From Streptomyces blattellae (GTDB lineage Bacteria; Actinomycetota; Actinomycetes; Streptomycetales; Streptomycetaceae), in contig NZ_WJBG01000139.1 in the NCBI RefSeq assembly GCF_009709555.1, positions 1 to 54,732 of the forward strand: a stretch of 54,732 nucleotides of DNA. Direction: 5' to 3'. This document shows positions 32,272 to 40,720 of this stretch, piece after piece. The notes beneath the pieces were generated by a model, which made no database searches, was not told the origin of the DNA, and saw only the letters and a program-made list of their open reading frames with translations. Each line of letters begins with the position of its first letter. The stretch's first letter is position 1. The position numbers and the translations under genes are program-made.

Positions 32272-32685
32272 TCAGATGTTCCTGCCTGATGCGTTGTTGT
32301 TCTTCACCGACGAATTGAGATCCCGGGTGGCGTAAGCCGGGATGTCCTGACAGGCGACGCTGCAGTTGTAGTTGCTGTTGTAGTAGACCCGGAACGTCGA
32401 GCCGATCCAGCTGTCCACGGCGGCGGCGTGGTTCTTGACCTCGACGCCGGCACCGCTGCTGCCGTTTCTGCCCTGGCTGAAGAAATAGCCCTGGTAGTTC
32501 GGGATCCTGTCGTACTGCACGTAGACCGCTCCGTACCCGTAGCTGCTGGAGTTGTAGTACAGGCAGACCTCGCCCGTCGCGCAGTCGTAGTTGATCGCTG
32601 CCGACGCCGGTGACGCCGTCACCAGTCCGGCGGTCAGCGCGCCGCCCGCCACCGCGGTCGCCGCGATGAGCTTCCTGATTCGCAT
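32272..32685 (-). CDS. Secreted I36-like peptidase inhibitor family protein
   Basis: 137 residues from ATG 32685 (AAAGGGA 7 nt upstream). Sec signal about 1-29 (LIAATAVAGGALTAGLVTA, ASA-A). Mature protein has CATGEVCLYYNSS, VDSWIGSTFRVYYNSNYNCS and four cysteines, rich in Tyr, Asn and Ser, matching the beta/gamma-crystallin-like I36 inhibitor family of Streptomyces. It could inhibit extracellular metalloproteases or bind calcium; activity is not shown. Isolated by a terminator downstream. Confidence 0.82.
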   Translation of the reverse strand: MRIRKLIAATAVAGGALTAGLVTASPASAAINYDCATGEVCLYYNSSSYGYGAVYVQYDRIPNYQGYFFSQGRNGSSGAGVEVKNHAAAVDSWIGSTFRVYYNSNYNCSVACQDIPAYATRDLNSSVKNNNASGRNI

Positions 32686-33161
32686 GCCGATCCCTTTCTT
32701 CGGAGGTTCGGATGACTCCGGATCCGCGCACAAGAAAAGGCAGCCCCCCGATGCGCTGCTGATGCGATGTCGAGGCAGGAGGAACGAGTTGAGATTCTTG
32801 CTGAGAACGGTCGAGAGGACCTGCCCGTCGCGCGGATTTCTGCGCCACTCCTAGGGCATTCGGAAATGAATTCCTCACTCCGGATGCGCGATACGTGAAC
32901 GATTGCCTCGAATTCGCGTACCCAAGAGTAGGTCGTGCTTCGGCCGACGGCCTCTCTGTTTTATTTCGGAGTGTCCGAAAAGGGGCCAACCATACCGGTG
33001 CTCGGCGGCGACGGTGGCATAAGCCGTCGTCCGATGCATGGCGGTTAATCATGAAATATCTCCCGATGGAATCCTGAATTCCATGTATGCGGAATGGGTG
33101 ACTCTGGCGGGAATTTTGTGCCCGTTGCGACGCCCGGAGCAGGAAGGGACGGCCGGGCACG
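32686..33161. promoter_or_regulatory. AT-enriched intergenic region
   Basis: 476 bp without a supported gene, noticeably richer in A and T than its surroundings (for example around 32955-32990 and 33045-33085). It must hold the promoter of the I36-like gene on the minus strand. It includes a perfect inverted repeat ATGGAAT / ATTCCAT (33066-33072 and 33078-33084) about 80 bp beyond the end of the membrane protein gene, possibly a weak terminator or an operator. Confidence 0.4.
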
Positions 33162-34019
33162 TCAGTGACCGGCCCGCTTCGCGGCGGCGTTCACCTCCGG
33201 GTCGACCCACTGCTGCCACCGCGCGCTGGTCGCGAGGGCCCGCACCTGGGCCGCGCGGTACCCGGTCCCCGTCGCGCTCACGACCACGCGGGTGCCGTCC
33301 GGGCGCAGTACGTCGGCCGTGAGCTCGGCGTCGGAGCCGCTGCCGTGCTCCCGGAAGAGCAGCACCGACCCGTTCGACAGCTTGGCGATCCGGCAGCCGT
33401 CGTCCCCGGCCCGGCAGGAGTAGTGCCTGCCCAGCTCCGACCGGGACGGCAGGTGGGCCGGGTCGGTCAGGTCCGGCTTGCTCGTGGGGCGGTCGAACCC
33501 GGAACCGTCCCGGCCGCTCCTCTCCGCCTCCTGCACGAAGGCCCCCTGCAGCCACACGGCGACCGTCCCTCCGTCCGCCGACGAGACCTTGCCGTAGGTC
33601 TGCACGGCGGTGTACGCCGGATCGCTGTCCCGTGAGTCGGTGGCCGTCACCGAGGGCTTGTCCGGCAGGAGTTCAGCCAGCAGTGCGACCGTGGCGGCGC
33701 CCGTCACGGGCTCCTTGCCCGGCGGGGCGGAGTCGCTGCCGGCGGAGAAGTCGGGCAGGGCGACGGTCTGCGTCGTGTCCTGCTGCCCCGGCAGGGCGAG
33801 CAGCAGTGTCGCGGCGGTCAGTGCCGCTGCCGCCGTCACGGAGGTGCTCCACAGCGCCGCCCGCTTGCGGCGCCGGGTGCGGGTGCCCCGTGCCACCGCG
33901 CCCGCCACCAGGAACTCGGTGCGCAGCGGAAGATCGTTCAGCGCGGTGTCGAGGGTGCGGGACAGCTCGGGGCCGTACCGCAGGTCGTCGTCGAGGGGAG
34001 TGGACTCGTCGTGCCGCAT
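33162..34019 (-). CDS. Membrane protein downstream of a sigma factor, possible anti-sigma factor
   Basis: 285 residues. The N-terminal about 50 residues are cytosolic, then one span (ALWSTSVTAAAALTAATLLLAL) and an extracellular domain with two cysteines (YSCRAGDDGCRIA). It follows the sigma-factor gene by 75 bp on the same strand. There is no ZAS zinc motif (HxxxCxxC), so the usual zinc anti-sigma type is excluded; transmembrane regulators of SigE-family sigmas in Streptomyces have this layout. Confidence 0.7.
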   Translation of the reverse strand: MRHDESTPLDDDLRYGPELSRTLDTALNDLPLRTEFLVAGAVARGTRTRRRKRAALWSTSVTAAAALTAATLLLALPGQQDTTQTVALPDFSAGSDSAPPGKEPVTGAATVALLAELLPDKPSVTATDSRDSDPAYTAVQTYGKVSSADGGTVAVWLQGAFVQEAERSGRDGSGFDRPTSKPDLTDPAHLPSRSELGRHYSCRAGDDGCRIAKLSNGSVLLFREHGSGSDAELTADVLRPDGTRVVVSATGTGYRAAQVRALATSARWQQWVDPEVNAAAKRAGH

Positions 34020-34094
34020 GGGTGCACCGTCCTTTCCGGTGTGGCGGGGTCCGGGATGCGGGGCGGGGTCCGGCCGGCGGGCCGGGATCGAGGG

Positions 34095-34640
34095 TCAGTG
34101 CACGGCGATCGAATCCTGTCCGTCCCCTATCGTCCGGCGCAGTCTGGCCAGGGCTCTGCTGCTGCGGTTGCGCACGGAACTCTTGGTCATCCCCAGCACG
34201 GACGCGGTCTCCTCCACGCTGCGGTCCTCCCAGTAGCGAAGGACGACGACGGCACGGTCACGCAGGGGCAGCTCGGCCAGCGCGGCGAGCAGGGTGACGC
34301 GCAGTGCGCTGTCCGGGCCGGCGGAGGCGGACGGTTCTGGCAGGGTCGCCACAGGATGCTCCGAGGAGCGCCGCAGCCGCCGGTGGGAGATGTAGGTGCG
34401 CATGAGCACGGTGTGGGCGTACGCCTCCGGGCTGCTCGTGCGCCGTACCCGGGACCAGGACGAGTAGACCTTGCCGAGCGCCGTCTGCACCAGGTCCTCG
34501 GCCAGGTGCCAGTCGCCGCTCATCAGCAGGGCGGTCCGGAAGAGGCGCGGTGTGAGGGCGCGTGCGAACCCCTGGAAGTCGTCCAGAGCGCTGGCAGTCG
34601 ACACTCGGTTCCGCCCTTCCCCCGCGGTCAGCTCCTCCAC
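34095..34640 (-). CDS. SigE-family ECF RNA polymerase sigma factor
   Basis: 181 residues from GTG 34640, or 169 from GTG 34604. Region 2 LFRTALLMSGDWHLAEDLVQTALGKVY (about 30-60) and region 4 LPLRDRAVVVLRYWEDRSVEETASVLGMTKSSVRNRSSRALARLR (about 125-170), without a long region 3, i.e. ECF group. The -10-like CGTCTA sits at 34647-34652, so transcription would begin at about the GTG of 34640, suggesting a leaderless autoregulated mRNA. It probably drives a small regulon controlled by the downstream membrane protein. Confidence 0.88.
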   Translation of the reverse strand: MEELTAGEGRNRVSTASALDDFQGFARALTPRLFRTALLMSGDWHLAEDLVQTALGKVYSSWSRVRRTSSPEAYAHTVLMRTYISHRRLRRSSEHPVATLPEPSASAGPDSALRVTLLAALAELPLRDRAVVVLRYWEDRSVEETASVLGMTKSSVRNRSSRALARLRRTIGDGQDSIAVH

Positions 34641-34646
34641 ATCCGG

Positions 34647-34676
34647 TAGACGCTTCGGCAGACCGTTTGTGTCGCA
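34647..34676 (-). promoter_or_regulatory. ECF-like promoter of the sigma-factor gene
   Basis: On the minus strand TGCGAC (34671-34676) and CGTCTA (34647-34652) are separated by 18 bp. CGTC-type -10 boxes are typical of ECF sigma factors, so the gene may be under its own control. Confidence 0.45.
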
Positions 34677-34711
34677 CCCGGCTCAGAGATTTTTTCCGGG
34701 CACGCGAACGA

Positions 34712-34746
34712 CGGCGGCCCGCTCCCATCGAGGGAACGGGCCGCCG
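34712..34746. terminator. Terminator of the acyl-CoA dehydrogenase gene
   Basis: CGGCGGCCCG (34712-34721) pairs with CGGGCCGCCG (34737-34746) around 15 bases, 17 bp after the stop on the minus strand. Confidence 0.8.
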
Positions 34747-34762
34747 CCGGAGACCGGTCGGA

Positions 34763-36604
34763 TCAGAACGCGGCCTCGTCCAGCTCCATCAGGTCCAGGT
34801 CGACGCCCTCGGCGAGCTTGCGCGCGTTCGTGACGCCGGGGAGGACGTTGGCCGCGAAGAACTTCGCCGCCGCGATCTTGCCGGTGTAGAACGCCGCATC
34901 TTTGGAGGACACAGCCTTGGCGGAAGCGTTCCGCAGCGTCTCGGCGGCGACCGCGGCGCCCCTGAGGAGCAGGTAGCCGACGACGACGTCACCGGAGGCC
35001 ATCAGCAGGCGGGTGGTGTTGAGGCCCACCTTGTAGATGTTCTTGACGTCCTGCTCGGTGGCGGCCAGGTCGGTCAGCATCAGGCCGACGATGGCCTCCA
35101 GCTCCACGGCGGCCTTGGCCAGGTGCTCGCGGGCCGCGGACAGCTCCTCGCCGCCCGTGCCGAGGGCCAGGAACTTCTTGATGTCCTCGGCGAGGGAGTT
35201 CAGCGCGGCGCCCTGGTTGCGGACGATCTTCCGGAAGAAGAAGTCCTGGCTCTGGATCGCGGTCGTGCCCTCGTACAGGGTGTCGATCTTGGAGTCGCGG
35301 ATGTACTGCTCGATCGGGTACTCCTGCAGGAAGCCGGAGCCGCCGAAGGTCTGCAGCGACTGTGCGAGCTGCTCGTAGCCCTTCTCGGAGCCGTAGCCCT
35401 TGACGATCGGCAGGAGCAGGTCGTTCAGCGCGTGCTCGGCCTTGGCGTCCTCGCCGGCCGCTTCCTTCACCGCGATCGAGTCCTGCACGGAGGCCGTGTA
35501 GAGGACCAGCGCGCGCATGCCCTCGGCGTACGCCTTCTGCGTCATCAGCGAGCGGCGGACGTCCGGGTGGTGCGTGACGGTGACCTTGGGGGCGGACTTG
35601 TCCATGAAGTTCGCCAGGTCCGGGCCCTGGACGCGCTCCTTGGCGTACTCCAGCGCGTTCAGGTAGCCGGTCGACAGCGTGGAGATCGCCTTCGTGCCGA
35701 CCATCATCCGCGCGAACTCGATGACCCGGAACATCTGCCGGATGCCGTCGTGCTTGTCGCCGATCAGCCAGCCCTTGGCGGGGTGCTGGTCGCCGAAGGT
35801 CATCTCGCAGGTGTTGGAGGCCTTCAGGCCCATCTTGTGCTCGACGTTGGTGGCGTAGACCCCGTTGCGTTCGCCCAGCTCACCGGTCTCGAAGTCGAAG
35901 AGGTACTTCGGGACGAGGAACAGGGACAGGCCCTTGGTGCCGGGACCGGCACCCTCGGGACGGGCCAGCACGTAGTGAAGGATGTTCTCCTCCATGTCGT
36001 GCTCACCGGAGGTGATGAAGCGCTTCACGCCCTCGATGTGCCAGGAGCCGTCCTCCTGCTGGATCGCCTTGGTACGCCCGGCACCGACGTCCGAACCCGC
36101 GTCGGGCTCGGTCAGCACCATGGTGGAGCCCCAGGTCCGCTCGACCGCGAGCTGGGCGATCTTCTTCTGGACCTCGTTGCCCTCGTCGAAGAGGATCCCG
36201 GCGAAGGCCGGACCGGAGGAGTACATCCACACGGCCGGGTTGGCGCCCAGGATCAGCTCCGCGTACGACCAGATCAGCGAGGGAGGTGCCGTCGTGCCGC
36301 CGATCTCCTCGGGCAGGCCCAGCCGCCAGTACTCGGAGTCCATGAACGCCTTGTAGCTCTTCTTGAAGGACGCGGGAACCGGCGCGGTGTGGGTCTCCGG
36401 GTCGAAGACCGGCGGGTTGCGGTCGGCGTCGGCGAAGGACTCCGCCAGGTCGTTCTCCGCGAGGCGGGTCATCTCGTCGAGGATGGATTTCGCGGTCTCG
36501 ACGTCCATCTCCTCGAACGGGCCGGTGCCGTACAGCTTGTCGCGCCCGAGTACTTCGAAGAGGTTGAACTCGATGTCGCGGAGATTCGACTTGTAGTGCC
36601 CCAT
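34763..36604 (-). CDS. Acyl-CoA dehydrogenase, large (FadE5-like)
   Basis: 613 residues from ATG 36604 (GGAG 8 nt upstream). Larger than typical 380-residue ACADs: N-terminal extension ([18 protein letters not shown]), FAD domain with [16 protein letters not shown] and [12 protein letters not shown], then the catalytic-base region [21 protein letters not shown] with Glu, and an extra C-terminal helical domain. Size and order match FadE5-type enzymes of mycobacteria (about 611 residues), which are broad-range acyl-CoA dehydrogenases; substrate is not proven. It is monocistronic between a terminator and a palindromic operator candidate at 36660-36696. Confidence 0.93.
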   Translation of the reverse strand: MGHYKSNLRDIEFNLFEVLGRDKLYGTGPFEEMDVETAKSILDEMTRLAENDLAESFADADRNPPVFDPETHTAPVPASFKKSYKAFMDSEYWRLGLPEEIGGTTAPPSLIWSYAELILGANPAVWMYSSGPAFAGILFDEGNEVQKKIAQLAVERTWGSTMVLTEPDAGSDVGAGRTKAIQQEDGSWHIEGVKRFITSGEHDMEENILHYVLARPEGAGPGTKGLSLFLVPKYLFDFETGELGERNGVYATNVEHKMGLKASNTCEMTFGDQHPAKGWLIGDKHDGIRQMFRVIEFARMMVGTKAISTLSTGYLNALEYAKERVQGPDLANFMDKSAPKVTVTHHPDVRRSLMTQKAYAEGMRALVLYTASVQDSIAVKEAAGEDAKAEHALNDLLLPIVKGYGSEKGYEQLAQSLQTFGGSGFLQEYPIEQYIRDSKIDTLYEGTTAIQSQDFFFRKIVRNQGAALNSLAEDIKKFLALGTGGEELSAAREHLAKAAVELEAIVGLMLTDLAATEQDVKNIYKVGLNTTRLLMASGDVVVGYLLLRGAAVAAETLRNASAKAVSSKDAAFYTGKIAAAKFFAANVLPGVTNARKLAEGVDLDLMELDEAAF

Positions 36605-36659
36605 GGCGACGGCTCCGTAGAGAGATCGGCGAGGCACTGGATCCTCGCGCTAGTTCACA

Positions 36660-36696
36660 TACCAACAAGTAGCTACGATGATGCTACCCGCCGGTA
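36660..36696. promoter_or_regulatory. Inverted pair of 14-bp boxes upstream of the acyl-CoA dehydrogenase gene
   Basis: TACCAACAAGTAGC (36660-36673) and, inverted, TACCGGCGGGTAGC (36683-36696) share TACCrrCrrGTAGC and are separated by nine bases. The right box is itself almost a palindrome. The pair lies about 55 bp ahead of the start codon, where a promoter should be. Such sites are typical of TetR-type lipid regulators; the binder is unknown. Confidence 0.5.
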
Positions 36697-36772
36697 ATAA
36701 GACGCAACCCTGATCGGTCATCTGTGACAGGTCACACCGGAACGAACGCCGGCGTGGCGGTGTGCCTACCTC

Positions 36773-36814
36773 CTGCCGATCCCCTGCCGATCCCCCTGCC
36801 GATCCCCCTGTCGG
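36773..36814. repeat. 12-bp tandem repeat (3-4 copies)
   Basis: CTGCCGATCCCC is repeated with a small length change, starting at about 36773. It is in the leader region ahead of the SseB-like gene. Confidence 0.6.
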
Positions 36815-36860
36815 TTCGGTCCCGCCCACCCGCCCCGCCGCTCTCGGTACGCTTGCGCCT

Positions 36861-37325
36861 ATGTACGGCTACGACCAGAACGTCGGTGCCCAGCAGGGCT
36901 ACGTCCCCCCGCAGCAGCAGATGCCCGGCGGGTACGGACAGCAGCAGCCGCTGTACCCCGAACCGTCCACGCCTTCGGTCGCGGACGCGGTGCGGGCCTT
37001 CACCACCGGGCAGATGTCCGCGGAGGACTTCCAGCAGGTCTTCGCGACCTCGAAGGTCTACTGCCCGCGGGGCGACAATCCCGGCTTCCTCGCCCTGCAC
37101 AACACCCAGCAGCCGGTGATCCCCATGTTCACCTCGCTGAAGGAGCTGCGCCGGTACGCGGGCAAGGAGTCCAAGTACTTCGTGATCACCGGCGCCGAGG
37201 TGATCGACCTGCTGCCGACCGGCTACGGCTTCGTCCTGGACATGGAGGGCGAGCACCGGATGGTGTTCGACGCGAAGGCGGTCGAGCAGATGGTCGAGTT
37301 CGCGATGCGGAGAATGTACGGCTGA
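36861..37325 (+). CDS. SseB-family protein
   Basis: 154 residues from ATG 36861; the longer frame to 36762 has no ribosome site. N-terminus about 1-45 is Gln/Gly/Tyr/Pro-rich (YGYDQNVGAQQGYVPPQQQ). The SseB N-terminal fold follows (about 50-150): VYCPRGDNPGFLAL, VIPMFTSLKELRRYAGKESK, DLLPTGYGFVLDMEGE. Known relatives only have loosely defined roles (type III secretion regulator SseB, or ESX-linked proteins). It is followed by a strong terminator. Confidence 0.8.
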   Translation: MYGYDQNVGAQQGYVPPQQQMPGGYGQQQPLYPEPSTPSVADAVRAFTTGQMSAEDFQQVFATSKVYCPRGDNPGFLALHNTQQPVIPMFTSLKELRRYAGKESKYFVITGAEVIDLLPTGYGFVLDMEGEHRMVFDAKAVEQMVEFAMRRMYG

Positions 37326-37339
37326 CGCCTGCTGACGGG

Positions 37340-37365
37340 AGCCCGGAGGGAATGTCCTCCGGGCT
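37340..37365 (+). terminator. Intrinsic terminator of the SseB-like gene
   Basis: AGCCCGGAGG (37340-37349) and CCTCCGGGCT (37356-37365) pair perfectly, followed by TTCGTCGTT. Confidence 0.85.
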
Positions 37366-37430
37366 TTCGTCGTTCTGGGTGGCAGAAAGTTCAATGCTCA
37401 ACTAAACTGGCCGCTCAAGGAGGTACCGAC

Positions 37431-38402
37431 ATGCCTGCAGTGACCGTCGAGAACCCGCTGACCCTGCCCCGCGTGGCCGCGCCGGCCGACGCCGTGGCAC
37501 GTCCCGTGCTCGCCGTCACCACCGCGCCGAGCGGTTTCGAGGGCGAGGGCTTCCCGGTGCGCCGCGCGTTCGCCGGGATCGATTACAAGTACCTCGATCC
37601 GTTCATCATGATGGATCAGATGGGCGAGGTGGAGTATCAGCCCGGGGAGCCGAAAGGGACCCCTTGGCATCCGCACCGAGGCTTCGAGACCGTCACCTAC
37701 ATCATCGACGGGATCTTCGACCACCAGGACTCCAACGGCGGTGGCGGCACCATCACCAACGGCGACACGCAGTGGATGACGGCGGGCGCGGGCCTGCTGC
37801 ATATCGAGGCGCCGCCGGAGCACCTGGTGGTGTCGGGCGGTCTCTTCCACGGCCTCCAGTTGTGGGTGAACCTCCCGGCCAAGGACAAGATGATGCCCCC
37901 GCGCTACCAGGACATCCGCGGCGGCAACGTCCAGCTGCTCACCTCGCCCGACGGCGGCGCGCTGCTGCGCGTCATCGCCGGTGAGCTGGACGGCCACGCC
38001 GGTCCCGGTATCACGCACACGCCGATCACGATGATCCACGCGACGGTGGCGCCGGGCGCGGAGATCACCCTGCCGTGGCGGGAGGACTTCAACGGCCTGG
38101 CGTACGTCCTCGCGGGCAAGGGCTCGGTCGGCGCCGAGCGCCGCCCGGTCCACCTGGGCCAGACGGCCGTCTTCGGCAACGGCGGTTCGCTGACCGTCCG
38201 CGCGGACGAGAAGCAGGACTCCCACACGCCGGACCTGGAGGTCGTCCTCCTCGGCGGACAGCCGATCCGTGAGCCGATGGCCCACTACGGCCCGTTCGTC
38301 ATGAACACCCGCGAGGAACTCCAGCAGGCGTTCGAGGACTTCCAGAAGGGACGGCTGGGAACGATCCCCGCGGTGCACGGAATGACTGAGGGCGGGCTGT
38401 AA
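37431..38402 (+). CDS. Pirin-like protein; host gene of the phiC31 attB site
   Basis: 323 residues, ATG 37431 with GGAGGT seven bases before. Two cupin domains: metal-binding HPHRGFETVTYIIDG (about 80-95) with GLLHIEAPPEH, and a C-terminal pirin domain (PWREDFNGLAYVLAGKG). Pirins have quercetinase activity or act as redox-linked cofactors. As I recall, in S. coelicolor this gene (SCO3798) carries phage phiC31 attB; the corresponding site here is 37621-37680. The frame is intact, so the site is unoccupied. Codons 51-84 are less GC3-rich than the rest of the gene. A strong hairpin follows the stop. Confidence 0.93.
   Translation: MPAVTVENPLTLPRVAAPADAVARPVLAVTTAPSGFEGEGFPVRRAFAGIDYKYLDPFIMMDQMGEVEYQPGEPKGTPWHPHRGFETVTYIIDGIFDHQDSNGGGGTITNGDTQWMTAGAGLLHIEAPPEHLVVSGGLFHGLQLWVNLPAKDKMMPPRYQDIRGGNVQLLTSPDGGALLRVIAGELDGHAGPGITHTPITMIHATVAPGAEITLPWREDFNGLAYVLAGKGSVGAERRPVHLGQTAVFGNGGSLTVRADEKQDSHTPDLEVVLLGGQPIREPMAHYGPFVMNTREELQQAFEDFQKGRLGTIPAVHGMTEGGL
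37621..37680 (-). other. phiC31 attB equivalent, diverged at the core
   Basis: Read on the minus strand this stretch lines up base by base with the remembered phiC31 attB, including GTGCGG at one end and GGCTCCCCGGGC beyond the core. The TT dinucleotide is kept but the next base is C instead of G (CTTTCGG against CCTTGGG). Most differences are synonymous (for example AAA for AAG, CCT for CCC, CAT for CAC). Whether phiC31 integrase still uses it is unknown. Confidence 0.6.
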
Positions 38403-38420
38403 GCCGGGTACGGTACGACA

Positions 38421-38461
38421 CAGGCCCGAAGCCGCAATCTCGGTTTGCGGCTTCGGGCCTG
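38421..38461. terminator. Long bidirectional hairpin after the pirin gene
   Basis: Seventeen bases, 38421-38437, pair perfectly with 38445-38461 around a seven-base loop; the stem begins CAGGCCCGAAGCC. It separates the pirin gene from the convergent BRO-N gene. Confidence 0.9.
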
Positions 38462-38471
38462 CTTTGTGGGG

Positions 38472-39374
38472 CTACGGCAGTACGTAGATCGGCGCTCCTT
38501 CCGCAGTGCAGCCTGTCTGCCGGATGCAGCCTCGCTTGAGCAGGATGCGCAAGGAGTCGTGGACGCGGGCGGAAGTGAGGCCAGTGCGGGTGGCGATCTC
38601 GTCCAGTCGGTAGCTGGCCTCGCCCCGAACGAGAGCGGGTGCCAGGTAGGCCGCCACCGCGTGGATGTCCTCGGTGACGACGAGGTTCTTCGCCTTCCAA
38701 GCGGTGAGGAGCTGCTGGGGCGTCAGATTCGGGTCCGGGCGGCGGAGTTTGAGGGTCTGAGCGATGTCCAGGAGCGCCTCGGCGATCGTGTTCTGGCTGC
38801 GGCTGATCTGCCGTAGGAGAACGGTCTGCTCATCCTGGAAGGCCACCATCATCTCGTCGGCCCGGATGTTCCTCACTTCGAGCCGCACGATCGCGTCGGC
38901 GACCTGTTTGGGCATGACGTAGGCGGGTTCACCGGTAGCGGGGGTTTGGGCGGGGGACGGGTCCAGGGAATAGGAGCCGTCGCGCTGGATGGTTGCGATC
39001 ACCTCGGAGACCCAGGCCTTGAACAGGCCGCACTCGGGCTTGGTGCAACCATTGACCTGCGTGATGAGACCACGCAAGTTCACCAGTTTCATCGACTTCT
39101 TGAGCCCGTGACCTGCAATTTTGCTCGAAGCGTCTACTCCATAGACGCTTTGCGCAAGATCGCCCAACTTCGCTTGGCAATCCGGTGCAACATGCCAGGC
39201 GAGTGCCTGGCGGGTGTTTGCGTAGCCGAGATCTGTGGCGACGTCCGCCGCCACGAACCAGTGCTCGCCGTCTGGCGCCGTAAGCCTCCGCACCCGCGCC
39301 CCTGTCGCCGCGAACACGAAGTCGTTGATGTCGATCGCGTCCTGGCGCTGTTCCGTGTTGTTCTGCTCGTTCAT
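38472..39374 (-). CDS. BRO-N domain phage antirepressor-like protein
   Basis: 300 residues from ATG 39374 with GGAGGTGAT just upstream. Residues about 15-125 form a BRO-N domain: TAPDGEHWFVAADVATDLGY, TRQALAWHV, LVNLRGLITQ, FKAWVSEVIATI. The rest is helical, ending with an HTH-like segment (RLDEIATRTGLTSARVHDSL, LRILLKRGCIRQTG). BRO-N proteins are typical phage or prophage regulators that counter repressors. It stands alone between core genes next to the phiC31 attB gene, so it may be a phage remnant or a small autonomous insertion. Confidence 0.85.
   Translation of the reverse strand: MNEQNNTEQRQDAIDINDFVFAATGARVRRLTAPDGEHWFVAADVATDLGYANTRQALAWHVAPDCQAKLGDLAQSVYGVDASSKIAGHGLKKSMKLVNLRGLITQVNGCTKPECGLFKAWVSEVIATIQRDGSYSLDPSPAQTPATGEPAYVMPKQVADAIVRLEVRNIRADEMMVAFQDEQTVLLRQISRSQNTIAEALLDIAQTLKLRRPDPNLTPQQLLTAWKAKNLVVTEDIHAVAAYLAPALVRGEASYRLDEIATRTGLTSARVHDSLRILLKRGCIRQTGCTAEGAPIYVLP
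39128..39150. repeat. Perfect inverted repeat inside the BRO-N gene
   Basis: AAGCGTCTA (39128-39136) and TAGACGCTT (39142-39150) are a perfect 9-bp inverted repeat with a five-base centre, lying in the coding sequence of the BRO-N domain. It could be an operator or an accident. Confidence 0.5.
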
Positions 39375-39422
39375 CGAGCATCACCTCCGAGTCGGAACGT
39401 AGACATACGGAGGTGTAACTCG

Positions 39423-39458
39423 TGTCCACGGCAAAGATGTTCACACTATAGGTGGACA
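39423..39458. promoter_or_regulatory. Operator candidate upstream of the BRO-N gene
   Basis: TGTCCAC (39423-39429) and GTGGACA (39452-39458) are inverted and flank TATAGT, read on the minus strand, which looks like a -10 box for the BRO-N gene. A phage-type repressor dimer is the likely binder. Confidence 0.5.
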
Positions 39459-39639
39459 GACGTATCGATTTTGCCGACCGCGTCAGCAGCGCCGGGCCCG
39501 TGGGGTTCTTGCTGTCGCGGACGGCCGACGCGTCAGGGATGTGGTGCGTCATCCTTCGCATCACAGTTATCGGGAGATCATCACCCGCCCTTGGCGTGCC
39601 TGGTGGAGGGCGTGAGCCGTGGTGTGATCCGCTGGACAC

Positions 39640-40716
39640 GTGCAGGCCTCCACTCCACTGCTCCCCGACCCCGTCCGGCGGCTCGCCGCCTGGTGTGCCG
39701 TCGTCCTGCTCGTCGCCGGTGTGGTCTACGTCGGGATCCGGCTGGCCGTGGAGTTCCGTACGGCCGTCGTGCCGGTGCTGCTCGCGCTGCTCGGGACCGC
39801 GCTGCTCGGGCCGATGCACCGGCGGCTGGTGAAGGCGGGGGTCAACCGGTCCGCCGCCGCCGCGGTGACCTGCGTGGCGGTCGTGGCCGTCGTCGGCGGC
39901 GCGGTGTACATCGTGGTCGCCGCGCTCATCGACACCGGGGACCAGATCGTCGCCTCGCTGAAGCAGGCGGCTGAGTCGCTCGCCGAGCGCTTCGGGGCGG
40001 CCGGGACCTCGCTGGACGACCTCGCGTCCAACGCGAAGAGACTGCTCACCGAGTTCGGCGGTACCGCCGCGTCCGGTGTCATCAGCGGGGTCAGTGTGGT
40101 GGGCGAGACGATCGCCATGGCCGTACTGGCGCTGCTGCTCGTCTTCTTCTTCCTGCGGGACTCCGACAAGGCCGCCGGCACGTTGCGCGCCGCCGTGCCG
40201 CGCGGGGCCGCCGACACCGTCGAGGCCATGGCACGGCGGGCCTTCGACGCGGTCGAGGGCTTCATGCGCGGGACCACCTTCATCGCGCTGATCGACGCGC
40301 TGTGCATCACGGTCGGTCTGCTGGTCCTGGACGTGCCGGGTGCGCTGGGGCTTGGCGCGCTCGTGTTCGTCGGCGCCTACATCCCCTACCTCGGCGCCTT
40401 CCTCTCCGGCGCCGTCGCCGTGCTGGTCGCGCTGGCCGACCGCGGGTTCGTCATCGCGCTGTGGGCGCTGGGTGTCGTCCTCGCCGTACAGGTGCTGGAG
40501 GGGCACGTCCTGCAGCCGGTGATCCAGAGCCGGACCGTGCAGATGCATCCGGCGCTGGTGATGGTGACGATCACCGCGGGCGCGTCCGTGGCCGGCATCC
40601 TCGGGATGCTGCTGGCGGTGCCGCTGACCGCGGCCGCCTTCGGGGTCGTGGCGGAACTGCGGACGCGGTACGGGAACGCCGGGCCCGCCGGGCCCACCGA
40701 GCCGTCGGACGCGTAG
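39640..40716 (+). CDS. AI-2E family transporter (PF01594-type permease)
   Basis: 358 residues from GTG 39640. Six to eight hydrophobic segments (for example WCAVVLLVAGVVYVGIRLAV, AVVAVVGGAVYIVVAAL, AMAVLALLLVFFFLRD, and GLGALVFVGAYIPYLGAFLS). The conserved PYLGAFLSG and QVLEGHVLQPVI motifs identify the AI-2 exporter-like family, whose members also include ion transporters. Substrate is unknown. It converges with the phosphatase gene through a 15-bp repeat. Confidence 0.88.
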   Translation: MQASTPLLPDPVRRLAAWCAVVLLVAGVVYVGIRLAVEFRTAVVPVLLALLGTALLGPMHRRLVKAGVNRSAAAAVTCVAVVAVVGGAVYIVVAALIDTGDQIVASLKQAAESLAERFGAAGTSLDDLASNAKRLLTEFGGTAASGVISGVSVVGETIAMAVLALLLVFFFLRDSDKAAGTLRAAVPRGAADTVEAMARRAFDAVEGFMRGTTFIALIDALCITVGLLVLDVPGALGLGALVFVGAYIPYLGAFLSGAVAVLVALADRGFVIALWALGVVLAVQVLEGHVLQPVIQSRTVQMHPALVMVTITAGASVAGILGMLLAVPLTAAAFGVVAELRTRYGNAGPAGPTEPSDA

Positions 40717-40720
40717 GGGG

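Noticed and set aside
34562..36697. 711-codon open frame on the plus strand
   Set aside because: It is antisense to the acyl-CoA dehydrogenase gene and is rich in Leu, Gly, Arg and Asp as expected from reverse-strand GC-biased DNA. No domain or ribosome site.
39422..39450. Nine-codon ORF (GTG start after a strong ribosome-like GGAGGTG)
   Set aside because: Too short and lies inside the operator region of the BRO-N gene on the opposite strand.
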